DNA from: Lysinibacillus pakistanensis | GTDB taxonomy: Bacteria > Bacillota > Bacilli > Bacillales_A > Planococcaceae | NCBI GenBank assembly: GCA_001312325.1 | Contig: BBDJ01000006.1 | Location: 1-64,000, forward strand | Length of the DNA: 64,000 nucleotides | Direction: 5' to 3' | Part shown: in pieces, positions 10,108-21,664 of the stretch | How the letters are laid out: the number at the start of each line of letters is the position of its first letter | Position numbering within the stretch: the stretch's first letter is position 1 | The notes under the pieces: model-generated | Told to the model about the DNA's origin: nothing | What the model saw: the letters and a program-made list of their open reading frames with translations, nothing else | Databases searched by the model: none | Program-made: the position numbers and the translations under genes

Positions 10108-11036
10108 AATTCGTGATTTGACGAAAAGATATGGCTCCTTTACAGCTTTAGATCATCTAAATCTAACATTAGAAGAAGGCGTTGTTTTTGGATTTGTTGG
10201 TGCTAATGGAGCAGGGAAATCCACTACTTTCTCAATATTAGCGACCCTGTTGTCTCCAACTTCTGGTGAAGCACTTATTAATGGAAAGAGTGTCATTACA
10301 GAACCAAAAGAGGTACGAAAGCAAATTGGCTATATGCCAGATTTCTTTGGTGTGTATGATCAATTAAAGGTGGATGAATATCTAGATTTCTATGGTGCTA
10401 GCTATGGAATAGGTGCAGTTGAACGGAAGGTCCTTATTCCACAGCTACTTGAACTTGTGAATTTAACAAGTAAACGTTATGAATATGTAGATTTATTGTC
10501 GCGTGGGATGAAGCAACGTTTATGCCTAGCACGAGCTCTTATCCATGACCCAAAGGTATTAATATTGGATGAGCCTGCCTCGGGATTAGATCCACGTGCA
10601 CGAGTAGAAATGCGAGATATTTTGCGAAATCTAAAATCAATGGGCAAAACGATATTAATTTCCTCGCATATTCTACCAGAGCTTGCAGAAATGTGTGATG
10701 AAATTGGCGTTATTGATAATGGAAAGCTTATTGCTCATGGCAATGTCTCTTCCATCCAGGCCCAGCTACAAGGTGAGAAACGTATTGTTATTAAGGTTAC
10801 AGATCGAGTAAATGAGGTACGTGCTTTCTTAGAGGAGGACCCTTTAATCTCCTCGATAGATGTAATAGATAATCGCCTAGAAATAGCCTTTAATTATCGG
10901 GGAACAGATGCAGATCAAGTAACACTCTTAAAAAAAGGCAATCCTAGCGAATTTACCTATCTATGCATTAAGTGAAGAGGAAAAAGATTTAGAGGATGTC
11001 TTTATGGCGATTACGAAGGGAGCGGACAATCAATGA
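10100..11036 (+). CDS. ABC transporter ATP-binding protein (one frameshift)
   Basis: About 310 residues. Walker A GANGAGKST, signature LSRGMKQRL, Walker B LILDEP, the D-loop ASGLDP and the switch region ISSHILPE are all present; the order and the C-terminal accessory domain fit the ABC-2 exporter ATPases such as CcmA/DrrA/NatA. A 7-A run at 10930-10936 breaks the end; six A continues through ALSEEEKDLEDVFMAIT to a TGA that overlaps the permease ATG (ATGA). It is translationally coupled on both sides. With the next gene it forms an exporter of unknown cargo, perhaps for the exported proteins of this operon. Confidence 0.9.
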
Positions 11037-11880
11037 TGGAACGATTTTATAATCCGGTACTCGTAAAAGAATTGAAGTTACGCTTCCGTTCTTTTAAAAG
11101 CTTCTCAGGATTGATGTTTTATTTAGCAGTACTTTGTATTTTTATAGCTGGATTTCTTCTACTAACTACTGGATTCACCGGTAGAGGCTTCTTTAGACCA
11201 GATACAAGCTTTATGATGTTTGCTGTATTAACTATTTTACAGATGGCTCTTGTCCTATTTATTACACCGAGCTTGACTGCTGGTGCTATTAGTAGTGAAA
11301 GGGAAAAGCAAACATTAAATATTTTACTAACAACAACACAAAGCTCTACACAAATCATTATTGGTAAACTTCTCTCTTCAGTAGCATTTTTAGTATTAAT
11401 GCTAATCGCAGGGCTACCTTTATATAGTTTAGTATTTTTATTTGGTGGGGTATCACCATCTCAGTTAATTTCAATATTTTTATTTTATCTAGTAACAGTA
11501 GTTGCAATAGGTAGTATTGGGGTAATGTTTTCAACCATTACCAAAAGAACAATCGTTGCCATGATTGCAACATATGGTTCAATTATCTTCTTAGGTGGTA
11601 TTACGGCATTTTTCTTCTTTTTAACAATGGCATTCCATCAGTCGGGGAATACCATAGGCACGAATACCTCCTATATGACATATTTCTGGGCGTCCATTAA
11701 CCCAGGTGCATTGATGTTAACACTTATTTCACCCGAAATGGGAGACGCGCTTAGCGAACTTTCAGGCGTCAAATTACCTGTTTGGATTACGTATTTAATA
11801 GCGTATATCTTGATTATCGTTTTATGCCTAACAATCGCCATTAAAAAAAATTACGTGCCAACATGAAAAGTAACCGATGA
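11033..11880 (+). CDS. ABC-2 type permease (frameshift at the extreme C-terminus)
   Basis: About 280 residues with six predicted membrane helices and the ABC-2 permease hallmark PSLTAGAISSEREKQTLNILLTTT after helix two, where exporter permeases contact their ATPase. The start ATG overlaps the ATPase stop. An 8-A run at 11843-11850 shifts the last residues; the alternative frame ends KKLRANMKSNR at 11880, just before the GAGGAGG of the next gene, whereas the frame as read stops at 11866. Partner of the preceding ATPase. Confidence 0.85.
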
Positions 11881-11892
11881 GGAGGAAATCTT

Positions 11893-13322
11893 ATGGAGCG
11901 TCGTAAGCAATTACGAAAATATATTCAACGTGCAAAGACAAGTTTAACAGTTGAAAGAAGTATTCCCATTGCACAATACGGTCTGTTTTTTGCTTTGCTT
12001 TCGAGTGCTTCTCTTGTCCTCGTCTCCAGATTATTTGTATGGCCATTTTACAGACAAACAGCATTAATAGTCTTTTTTTGTGGTTGTACTAGCGTCAGGC
12101 ATATTTATGTGGTGGAAGCGTGCTAAAGAAAAAGAAGCATTGCATAGACTGGATGATTATTTTTTTACACAATGAACTAGTGACAGCCTTATCGTTTCAG
12201 GATGATAAGGATCCACTTATCCAATCACTGCTCACAAAAGCGGTACAAAACGCTGAAACATCCTTTACAAATTTTAAAGCGAGAAAAAAAACATTTATTC
12301 CGTTCAAAGGCACTAAGTGGAATTTTTGTGTCGACAGTTGTACTGGCAATTTTATATTTGTTTCCATCAGCCACACAAATGGAAGCCATCGAGGTAGAAC
12401 AAGAAAAGGCTGTTATTGAGGACGTTAAGAAGGAAGTTGCCAAGCTTGAGAAAAAGGCTCAAACAAAAGACGTGAAAGAGCAGCTAAAAGAATTACAAAA
12501 TACGTTAAAAGAGGCAGAAACGGCTGAAGAAGCATTACGTGAAGTCGTGAAAAAAAACAAAAGGAGCTTGCCTTAAAGGAGCAGCAATTAAAAGACAAGC
12601 AAACGACTAGCCAGGATGGTACCACGGAAGGCAATCGTTTATCGGAGGAAGATGTTGAGCAGTTGAAGGAGCTTGCCCAAATGCAGCAAGAGCTAACACA
12701 AAATGCTAATGCTACTCAGACAGCGATGAGCAAGCTTGGAAAACCAGCAAGTAATACATTGCAAAATGCTATTGCGAGTGCCAATAATGCTAATAACAGT
12801 CAGCAAAGTAATGCCAATTCGAGCCAAAATTCATCGGGGAATTCACAGTCAAGCAATCAACAAGGGCAGGCAAGCCAGCAAAGCCAAAGTAATTCTCAAA
12901 GCAATTCCCAGCAGGCAAGCAATAATCAGGGACAAGGTCAAGGAAAAGGAAAAGGACAAGGACAGGGTCAAGGACAAGGACAGGGTCAAGGACAAGGACA
13001 GAGTCAAGGACAAGGACAGGGTCAAGGACAAGGACAAGGACAAGGGGCAGGAACGGGCCAGGGTAGTCGTTCTTTATTAACGACACCAAATCGAATTGGA
13101 GGCTCAAGTGAGACATCAGTGGACGGTGGTGCACTAGGAGATGGCTCACATGTATCAGAGCAGCAAGGAAATGGGCCAATAACTAAGGGAACTGTCCGCC
13201 CATATGAGGAAGTAATAGGGTCCTATAAGGATAGCTATATTGAGAGCTCAGAACGATTACAATTACCGAAAGATTTACAAAACGTCGTGCAATCTTATTT
13301 CACGTCAATAGAGTCGCAGTAG
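11893..13322 (+). CDS. membrane protein with coiled coil and long Gln/Gly/Ser/Asn repeat region (four frameshifts)
   Basis: About 475 residues. Two N-terminal hydrophobic helices, a cytosolic linker, a third helix (GIFVSTVVLAILYLFPSA), then a long Glu/Lys/Leu-rich coiled coil, a Ser/Asn/Gln-rich stretch, about 25 consecutive Gly-Gln or similar dipeptides, and a structured C-terminal tail. The layout recalls DUF4175-type proteins that accompany MoxR/BatA-type operons. Breaks are at 12073-12079, 12160-12166, 12284-12291 and 12550-12557, all 7-8 base runs. The ATG follows GAGGAGG. It lies between the ABC permease and moxR and is probably a membrane component of the MoxR machinery; no enzymatic motif seen. 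Confidence 0.7.
12928..13050 (+). repeat. GGACAAGGACAGGGTCAA-type microsatellite coding for Gln-Gly repeats
   Basis: Tandem near-perfect hexamer and 18-bp units, in frame, encoding alternating Gly and Gln with a few Lys and Ser. The unit length is a multiple of three, so copy-number changes keep the reading frame. Confidence 0.9.
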
Positions 13323-13333
13323 GAGGAAAAGAA

Positions 13334-14329
13334 ATGGCATTTACAGAGCAACAGTATGTTGAAATGAGTATGAAATTGCAGCAGGTGAAGGAAGAAATTC
13401 ATCGCTTTATTGTCGGTCAAGAGGAAGCAATCGACTATACATTGTACGCGGTTCTAGCTGATGGTCACGCATTACTAGAGGGGCTACCGGGCTTAGGAAA
13501 AACGATGTTAATTCGTACAATTTCTGAGGTACTTGATTTATCGTTTTCACGTATTCAATTTACACCCGATCTTATGCCAGCAGATATAACTGGAACAAGT
13601 ATGATTGAGCGAACAGCAGACGGTAAACAGCAGTTTACATTCCAGCCTGGTCCGATTTTTAGTCAGATGGTGTTAGCCGACGAAATAAATCGTGCAACAC
13701 CTAAAACTCAAAGTGCATTGCTTGAGGCTATGGGAGAAAAGACGGTTACGATTTTAGGGGATACAAAAAGGATGGCTAAGCCCTTTTTTGTACTAGCTAC
13801 GCAAAACCCAATTGAGATGGAGGGAACCTATCCATTGCCTGAAGCGCAAATGGACCGTTTTCTATGTAAAATACTTGTACCCTATCCTGAGAAAAGTGAG
13901 CTAATGGAAATTATGAAGCGTACAACTGGTGCTCAGGAAATTGGCCTACAAAAAATAATGAATACAGAGGCACTAATTGAGGCACAGCAAATGGTAAAGG
14001 AAATACTGGTTGCTGATGAAATGCTTGAATTTGCAACGGACTTAGTTGTCGCTACACATCCTGAAAGAGTCGATGCTATTGACGAGGTCAAGCAATATGC
14101 GATGTATGGTAGCGGTCCACGTGGTTTGCAAAGCTTAATAAAGCTAGCGAAGGCAAGAGCACTCATGAATGGGCGCTTCCATGTTTCTGTAGCCGATATT
14201 AAATCTGTAGCGAAGCCAGTATTACGTCATCGTATGCTGCTGAATTATGAAGGGGAGGCTTCAGGAAAAACAGCGGACGATGTGATTGATGTTATTTTAG
14301 AAAAAGTACAGCAAGGTGTTAGTAAGTGA
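13334..14329 (+). CDS. MoxR-family AAA+ ATPase
   Basis: Intact 331-residue MoxR ATPase. Walker A GLPGLGKT (residues 50-57), Walker B LADEINRA, sensor-1 segment LATQNPIEMEGTYPLPEAQ and the second-region arginine in DRF are visible. MoxR proteins act as chaperone-like ATPases with VWA-domain partners, usually encoded nearby, which is exactly the case here. AGGAGG is placed 8 bases before the ATG. The TGA overlaps a GTG that is the likely start of the DUF58 gene. Similar to B. subtilis YeaC in family, but the surrounding operon differs. Confidence 0.92.
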   Translation: MAFTEQQYVEMSMKLQQVKEEIHRFIVGQEEAIDYTLYAVLADGHALLEGLPGLGKTMLIRTISEVLDLSFSRIQFTPDLMPADITGTSMIERTADGKQQFTFQPGPIFSQMVLADEINRATPKTQSALLEAMGEKTVTILGDTKRMAKPFFVLATQNPIEMEGTYPLPEAQMDRFLCKILVPYPEKSELMEIMKRTTGAQEIGLQKIMNTEALIEAQQMVKEILVADEMLEFATDLVVATHPERVDAIDEVKQYAMYGSGPRGLQSLIKLAKARALMNGRFHVSVADIKSVAKPVLRHRMLLNYEGEASGKTADDVIDVILEKVQQGVSK

Positions 14330-15203
14330 CGCAAAAAAATACTATTGCCTGAAGATTGGTTAGCGAAAATTAGTCGCTTCCAATTAGCGACGGCCTCCAA
14401 ATTGCGAGGGCAGCATAAAGGCTCGCACCGTTCGCAGCGCTTCGGGGCATCACTCGATTTCTCAGATTTTCGTGAATATCACTTAGGTGATGATGTACGG
14501 CAGGTCGATTGGAACGTATTTGCAAGAACGGATAAATACTTTATAAAAAGATTTTTAGATGAACAAGAGATGCGTGTACACATTTTGCTAGATACCACTA
14601 AATCCATGGGGGATGATACTAAATGGACATTTGCTCGTCAAATTGTTGCTTCTCTTGGTTTAATGGTGCTTGGTCGTGACGATCGTTTATCCTTTTCTTT
14701 TGTACAAGATGAGATGAAGCCGCCATTTCGCCGTAAAGGCGCTATGTATCGACGCGCTTTTTTTACAAGTCATAACGGATATACAAGAAGCTGATTACAC
14801 AGGAAGCTTTGCACAGGGAGCTTTAAGAGCATTACCAAAAGATAGTACAGTGCTATTTATTGTTACAGATGGACTAGAGTCAATTGAGGAATGGGAGCAA
14901 CTGTTAAAAAGATTACCGCGATATGCAGGGGATGTCCGTATATTACAAATTGTCACGGAGGAGGAGCTCTCTCCTTATTACACTGGTGATGTCCGCCTAT
15001 TAGATCGTGAGACTGGCAAAGATGTCAACGTTACAATGTCCTCTAAAGTTTTAGACGCATATATGGCACGACGTTTATTGCATGAAGAGGAATTCGAAGC
15101 TATTTGTCAACGCTTTGGTGTTCGAAAATTACAGCTTAAAGTGGAGGATGGATTACAGCATGCCATCTTTCAGCAATTATTAAAAGCACATTGGATTAGG
15201 TGA
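14326..15203 (+). CDS. DUF58 (VWA-fold) protein, MoxR partner (two frameshifts)
   Basis: About 290 residues. The DUF58 signature GSHRSQRFGASLDFSDFREY and the following DDVRQVDWNVFART are clear, then a degenerate VWA metal site (LLDTTKSMGDD). DUF58 proteins accompany MoxR ATPases in many bacteria. Start: a GTG at 14326 overlapping the moxR stop reads MTQK-ILLPEDWLAKI once one A is removed from the run 14333-14339; without correction a TTG at 14345 would start the frame. A second break is the 7-T run 14758-14764. Cytosolic by lack of membrane helices. Confidence 0.85.
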
Positions 15204-15214
15204 GGTGAGCCGTA

Positions 15215-16960
15215 TTGGGCTTTAGTCAAATACTTTTTAGCTGGACGGCCATCATCCCGGTCATTGTCCTACTATATTATTTCTTTCGAAAAAAATATAT
15301 CGATCAAACCGTATCTTCTACGCTTTTTTGGTCGGAAATTATGCAGGAAACGCGTGTATCACCATACTTAAAGCAACTACAAAAAAAATGCTCTGCTCTT
15401 TTTGCAACTTCTAGCACTTCTTTTATTGGTACTAGCCCTAATGAACTTATGTTAAAAAATCAACAATTGTAGGTGCACAGACAATTTTTATTGTGGACAC
15501 GTCTGCAACAATGCTTGCGGGGAAAGAGCAGTCAACATTTGATGCACATAAAAAGGAAATGTTATCTTTGGTGGGTCAACTCAATGGTAGACCTGTGACG
15601 CTTATTACAACAGGCAATACACCGAAAGCTGTGCTACAGCAGGTGACAAACACGAAAGATATTGAAAAAGCGATTCAAGAGCTGGAAGTAACCTATGAAA
15701 CAGCGCAAATGAATAAGGCACTTGATGTGGCACAGGCTTTTGTTGGAGATGTACCAACATCCATTTATGTATTTACTGATGCGCTTGATAAAAAGCACTT
15801 ACCAATGGAAAAAGATACAGTGAAATGGATTGTAAAAGGCTCTGCTAAAGATTTAAAGAATGTTGCGATTACACGTTTTGCTGCAACTACAGATGGTCAA
15901 ACCACAATGGCATTGGTGCAACTACAAAATGATACTGATTTGGAGCAAAGGACTACTCTTTTGTTGCAAAATGCAGAGAATAATAAGGTAGTGTCGGAAG
16001 ATATTACATTGCCTCCTAATGAAGCTGTGACAAAAACTTTCAAAGATTTACCGTTAGAGGATACATTGACGGCTACCATTGCTGTAGATGATGATTATAC
16101 TGTCGATAATTCACAAACAGTTTTACTACAAACAACAACCTCAAAAATAGTGGTCGATCAAAGTTTGCATCAACTCATTCAAAAAGGCTTTCAAACAATT
16201 AATAGCAGTGTCAAGATTATTCCGTCTTTACAGATAGCTGATAATCAAGAAGCGACCGTAGTAACTAACCAAACAGCACTGCTCAAAAAGATGGACAAAC
16301 CTATAGTATTATTTGGTCGTGATGATGCCGAAAAAAATTGAAGCAAAGGGCGAAGTAAATACAACAAGTGATGCATTGTTTGCATTTAGTGAGCTAAAAG
16401 ATATTTATGTCAGCACTGTATATCCTGGGTTTGATAATTATAAAACAATTGCATCGGTTGGAGATCATCCCTTTATACAACGTTCGCCTAAAGGTGATCT
16501 TGTCATATTAGCTGATATTGCAGATACAGATTGGCCTCTGCACCCTTCATTTCCATTATTTTTGTGGAGTGCGGAACAGCAGCTTTCAGAATCGATTGGT
16601 TCACTTGGTATTTTTACGCCGAACGAGCAACGTGCAGTTGCTTTGAAACAGGGCGATTGGAGTGTATATTCGCAGGACGATCAGTTTTTATCGTCCATAA
16701 CAAATGGCTTATTAACAGCTCCAATGAAGCCAGGGATTTATACAGCACGTTCAGAAGATGAAGAAAAGCGCTTAATTGTCCAGCTTCAAGCACAAGAGCG
16801 TGTTATCCGAAAAGGAACTAGCTATACATTAGGAGAGCTCAAGGAAAATGGCAAAGAAGAAATAGCAAAAGCTTCACTTGTACCTTGGCTTATTCTTATT
16901 ATTTTACTAGTACTTGTAACAGAGTGGGAGGTGCAACGACGACGTGGATTTACGAATTGA
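15215..16960 (+). CDS. BatA-type membrane protein with VWA domain (three frameshifts)
   Basis: About 580 residues. N-terminal BatA-like hairpin of two helices (FSWTAIIPVIVLLYYFF and a Leu-rich second helix), a VWA domain with metal motif DTSATM, a beta-rich middle domain and a C-terminal helix (LVPWLILIILLVLVTEWEV). This places the VWA domain outside or at the membrane face. Breaks at 15381-15388 and 16331-16337 are A runs; at 15444 one extra A interrupts the join before VKKSTIVGAQTIFIVD. TTG start at 15215 after a weak GAGGTGAG. Aerotolerance-type Bat proteins share this arrangement; the specific role here is unknown. Confidence 0.8.
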
Positions 16961-19539
16961 TATGCCATTAGCATTGTTGCTTTTACTCCCAATATTTATG
17001 TATTTTGGCTGGACCTATTGGCGGGAGCGTCAGCGCTTGAAAAGGAGCATATCACAGTGCTAGGAATTCGTATTCTAGCAGTCATTTGCTTAGTTTTTGC
17101 ACTTGCAGGTCCTTATATTTTATTACCTATAAAGGAAGAGCAAATATTATTTATGGTAGACCGTTCTGCTTCTATGAATGGCACAGACGGTGAGATGGCT
17201 AATTTTATAGAGGAAAGTTTACAGTCGAAAAAGGATGAACAGCTTGCAGGGATTTATTCTTTTTCATCAACACTACAGACAGAAGCAATTTTATCGAAGA
17301 CATTAAAGGAAGTGCCGAAGTTTACAAACATAGAAGCAACAGATCAAACAAATATTGAACAAAGTCTACAGCTTGCTTCGGGGATTGTTAATTCGAAAAA
17401 GGCAACACGATTGGTACTTCTAACAGATGGTAATGAAACAAAGGGCAATGCCTTAGAGTTTGCCTCGAAATTTAAAGGGTCCAATATAAGCGTTGATGTT
17501 GTTCCATTTCATCAACCAGTTTCTACAGATGTATCATTGAAAAGCTTTGTAACCCCACAGGTTGCATATGTGGGTGAGCAGCAGCAATTAGTTACTGAGG
17601 TTCATGCAACAGCGGCTAATAAAGGTGAGCTTTTATTATATGAAAACGACAAACTTGTTCACCGAGAGGCTGTAGAGCTTGCACAAGGCTCCAATGTATT
17701 TACCTATAAACATACCGCTACAGCAGAGGGGCTTGTTAAGTATGAAGCTGTTGTACAGGTAGAGCAGGATGCCATATTTGAAAATAATAAACTAACCAGC
17801 ATTACAATGGTGCAAAGTGAACCACATTTATTAATTGTTAATGGTTATGATAGCGCATCACCTATAGCAGCCGCTCTTGGTAGACAATCCATTTCCTTTG
17901 ATGTTGTAGATGCTCAAAGTTTGCCAAATGAGCTTTCAAGTTATCTACAGTACAATGCCATTATTTTTGATAATGTGCCAGGACATTTAGTGGGCGAGGC
18001 CAAAATGAATGTGATTGAGCAGGCAGTCAAAAACTTTGGCGTTGGCTTTACGATGGTAGGGGGCGAAAATAGCTTTGGCTTGGGCGGCTATTTTAAAACA
18101 CCAATTGAAACTTTACTACCTGTTGAAATGGAGATTAAAGGAAAGGAACAATTGCCTTCATTAGGACTGGTTATCGTGCTTGACCGCTCTGGCAGTATGT
18201 ATGGATCGAAGCTAGAGCTAGCTAAAGAGGCGGCGGCTCGTTCTGTTGAAATGCTACGAGATGAAGATACGCTCGGCTTTATTGCCTTTGATGATCGACC
18301 TTGGGAAATTATCGAAACAGGTCCACTTAACAATAAGGAAGAGGCTGTGGATACGATTTTATCCGTAACGCCAGGCGGTGGGACAGAGATTTATGGATCT
18401 CTCGCTAGGGCCTATGAAAACTTAGCAGATTTAAAGCTACAGCGTAAGCATATTATTCTATTAACAGATGGACAGTCACAGTCAGGGAATTATGAAGACT
18501 TAATCGCTGAAGGAAAAGAGAATGGTGTAACATTATCTACTGTCGCGATTGGACAGGATGCAGATGCCAATTTACTTGAAGCGCTTAGTGAAATGGGTAC
18601 CGGACGATTCTATGACGTTGTTGATGAGCAGACAATACCTTCTATTTTATCCCGTGAAACGGCAATGATTTCACGCACATATATTGAGGATAATCCCTTC
18701 TATCCAACCATCTACAATGCATCTGGTTGGAACACGTTATTTGCAAATGGTGTACCTCAAATGAATGCTTATATTGGAACAACAGCAAAGCAGGGGGCCT
18801 CTGTCATTGCTGAAAGCGAGAAAGAGGATCCAGTACTCGCGCAGTGGCAATATGGTCTTGGTAAGACATTTGCCTTTACTTCTGATTCGACAGGTAAATG
18901 GACAGGTGACTGGGCAAGATGGCAGGATTGGGGAACATTTTGGCAAACGCTTATTTCACAAATGCTCCCAAGCTATAATGATGTTGCCTACGACGTACGT
19001 TTAGAATCGGATGGTTCATTTGTTATTACAGATCCTACCAATGAAGCAGCTTTTTTTAGATGTCGTTGCTGTCAATGAAGCAGGAGAAGAACTTGAAACA
19101 CAGCTTGAAGCTATTTCAGCCTCTCAGATTCGAGCAGTTGTACAAGCGGAGCCAGGGTTAATTTTCTTCCGTATCGCTGATGAAGATCAAGCTATTTTTC
19201 AAGCGGGTATAAGTGTACCTTACAGTGCTGAATATGAGTTACGACCTGTAAACGATAAGCTGGTGGAAGAACTGACAAAGCAAACGGGTGGCTCTGTTTT
19301 GAAAGAACCGAAGGAGGTATTTCGTGAATTTACGAAGAAAGGCGCAGATCGTCAAAATATAGCAACATGGCTTATATTAGCAGGTATGCTATTGTTCTTC
19401 ATCGATATTACAATCCGACGCTTTGGCTGGAGCTTCTTTACTAAGTCGAAGAAAAAAAGAGCAGCTTGTTGAAAATAAAACCACACAGGCAGAGGATACA
19501 AATGTTGCTCAGCTATTAAAGGGCATGAAGAAAAGATAA
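16944..19539 (+). CDS. membrane protein with two VWA domains and a GATase-like domain (three frameshifts)
   Basis: About 860 residues. Two N-terminal helices, then VWA domain one (FMVDRSASMNG, LLTDGNETKG), a beta domain, a GATase-1-like domain ending VGGENSFGLGGYF, VWA domain two (VLDRSGSMYGSK, TPGGGTEIYG, LLTDGQSQSG), a further beta domain, and a C-terminal helix. Two complete MIDAS motifs in one chain are notable. Breaks: one missing A at 17040-17043, an extra T at 19051-19057, an extra A at 19452-19458. The GTG start at 16944 follows GGGAGGTG and overlaps the previous gene by 17 bp; an ATG at 16962 is the alternative. Last gene of the operon. Confidence 0.8.
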
Positions 19540-19554
19540 TTTGGATTAAATGAC

Positions 19555-19588
19555 AGTGCAAAATAAATGTTTATTTTGCACTGTTTTT
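19555..19588 (+). terminator. intrinsic terminator of the MoxR-VWA operon
   Basis: Arms AGTGCAAAATAAA and TTATTTTGCACT form a strong stem followed by G and five T. Confidence 0.9.
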
Positions 19589-19678
19589 GCGTTTTAATAG
19601 TGAAAAGGAAGAAGCTCTAGTTCAAAGGGAAACCCCCTGCTCAAAAATGGACAGGAGGGAATCCTTACCCTGGAAAAT

Positions 19679-20166
19679 TTAACGAAAATTTTTAATAAGT
19701 GCAGTTTTTCGTAAACTACTAGCAATTGCCACACCAAAAATAGCACCAATAATACTAGAGGTTAAAAAGGCAGGCATGAAAAACATTGCTGCTACGGATG
19801 TCCCCATTAAGATATATGCATATGGTACTGCAATGAGGGAGGCGATAATCCCAGTTCCTACTATTTCACCAACACCTGCTAGCCAAGGCATACCACTGTA
19901 TTTATAAGCCAGTGCTGCACAAAATGCGCCAATGACACTGCCAGGAATGGCTAATAGGGAGCCTGTCCCTGTTAGAATACGAATAATCGCTGTAACAAGA
20001 GCAATGATAACAGTTGGTATTGGTCCGAGTAGAATGGCACCGATGACATTGATGGCATGTTGTATCGGATATGCGCGCGCAATCCCTGTTGGAATTGAAA
20101 CAAAGGTAGAACCTGCTATGCAATTGCCACTAATAAGGCCATGATTGTTAATTTTCGAACTGACAT
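19679..20166 (-). CDS. thiW: ThiW, thiamine-precursor ECF transporter S component (one frameshift)
   Basis: About 162 residues, five to six membrane helices (ALLVAIA, GAILLGPIPTVIIALVTAII, GSLLAIPGSVIGAFCAALAY, EIVGTGIIASLIAVPYAY), beginning SVRKLTIMALLVAIA, typical of ThiW, the substrate-binding component that imports a thiazole or thiamine precursor through the shared ECF module. The call is strongly supported by the TPP riboswitch just upstream. A one-base deletion near 20112-20120, not in a homopolymer, separates the first 16 residues from the rest. GGGAGAG ribosome site 6-7 bases before the ATG. Confidence 0.85.
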
Positions 20167-20225
20167 AAGTTACACTCTCCCTTGAAATAAAAATGAATAG
20201 TTATCGCCGCTAAACTGGCGAGCAC

Positions 20226-20263
20226 AAAAAGGCCGCTCCCTAAAAACAATAGGAAGCGGCCTT
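20226..20263 (-). terminator. riboswitch-controlled terminator before thiW
   Basis: Read on the minus strand, AAGGCCGCTTCCTA and TAGGGAGCGGCCTT form a 14-bp stem with one mismatch, then five T. It lies between the TPP aptamer and the thiW start, the expected expression platform for transcription attenuation. Confidence 0.88.
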
Positions 20264-20284
20264 GCATTTACATTTCAAAAAGCA

Positions 20285-20385
20285 AGATGTCGCCACTTCC
20301 CTCCGCTAGTATGAACTAGATCAGGTTCAAAGGGTCCGTATATGATCATATACGTCTCAGCCTTTTAAAGACTCCCCTAGTGGTA
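20285..20385 (-). promoter_or_regulatory. TPP riboswitch (THI box) aptamer
   Basis: On the minus strand the aptamer shows the conserved CTGAGA, then ACCCTTTGAACCTGATCTAG and TTCATACTAGCG, with closing stems around GGGGAGTC and GGAGGGAAGTGG. These are the core elements of the thiamine-pyrophosphate riboswitch. Binding of TPP should favour the downstream terminator and switch off thiW. Confidence 0.95.
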
Positions 20386-20458
20386 ATAATTATTCAATTT
20401 CTGTTTAGCATTGTAACAACATAAATGTATCATACTACTAATAATAGTCAATAACTTT

Positions 20459-21664
20459 TCAGATTATTTGGAATCGGGCTGCATAAGATGCGGCGCTTTT
20501 TTTCATTGTCCAGATAAGGGCAAGGAAGAAGCAAGCCATCAAAATAATAGCACCAAATATATAAGGGCTATTCATATTCCAATCAAATAAAATACCTGCC
20601 AATGCTGGACCAATCATATTCCCAAGACTCATATAAGCATTATTCAGACCTGCTGCAAATCCTTGCTCATTTTCAGCAAGTTTGGAGATCAGTGTGTTAA
20701 CAGCAGGACGAATTAATGTTGTGGCTGTCGAGAAGATTGTCGCAACAACTAAAATAAGGGCAAATCCAGATACAAATAATATTAAGTAGATAGATATGGC
20801 TGCAATAAATAAATTGACTAATACGACCTTCATTTCACCGTAGCGATTAAAGAGTGGTGTAATGACAAACATTTGTACAACTACACCAAAAGCACCACCC
20901 ACCACTAGAATAATAGCAATATCCCCAGGTGTATAATGAAACTTTTCTGTAACAAATAATGATAAAGTCGTTTGGAAATTAGCAATTCCGAACGAGAATA
21001 CCATCATAATAATGAGCATAACAAAGTAAGGCATATGTACTGAACGTACCATTTGTTTCGCGAGATTGTCTTGCTTATGCATTTTTTTGTGCTGCGTTTG
21101 GTTTGGTAGATGGTAATAAAAAGAACGATAAAATAGAAGCCAAAATAGCCGCAGCTCCAGCTGTATAAAATGGAAAATGTAAGCTAACATGTGATAAGAA
21201 ACCACCAATACCGGGTCCTATCATAAAGCCAAGAGACATAGCAGCACCAAGCATACCCATCCCTTTTCCTCGTTCTTCATATGTTGTAACATCTGCGACA
21301 AATGCCATAATAGGAGGTGCAACAAAGGCTGATCCAAGGCCACCTAAAAAGCGTGCTAAGAAGAGCATCCACACTTCTGTAGAAAGTCCAAAGCCGATTT
21401 GAGCAAGTCCAGTTAGTATAAGTCCGAAAATAATAAGATTTTTTTCGACCATACTGATCCGAAAGATTCCCAGCAATTGGAGAAAAAAACGAATTGAGCG
21501 AAGGCGAACGTTGCAATAAGCATACCTAGAACTTGTCCCGCAGCACCAAATATTCTTAAATACTCGGGCATTACAGGAATAATAATCCCAATACTCCCCA
21601 TTGCGATAAACATATTAAACATTAAAATATACAAAGCCGCCTTATTAGACTTCTGCTGGGTCAT
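20459..21664 (-). CDS. MFS multidrug efflux transporter, NorA/Bmr type (three frameshifts)
   Basis: About 400 residues and 12 helices after joining frames. Family landmarks: the helix-2/3 loop GNLSDQYGRKK, the motif C region LGAAMSLGFMIGPGIGGFLS typical of 12-TM drug:proton antiporters, and the second-half AGLNNAYMSLGNMIGPALAG. Breaks are 7-base runs at 21082-21088, 21439-21445 and 21483-21489. The ATG ends at 21664 after GGGGGTATTC. Stands alone as a minus-strand gene upstream of thiW's riboswitch region; substrate unknown. Confidence 0.85.

Noticed and set aside
12849..13179. Overlapping open frames on both strands in the Gly-Gln repeat, including Leu/Ser-rich and Lys/Asp-rich proteins
   Set aside because: They arise because the repeat unit is a multiple of three and is open in all frames; none has a ribosome site.
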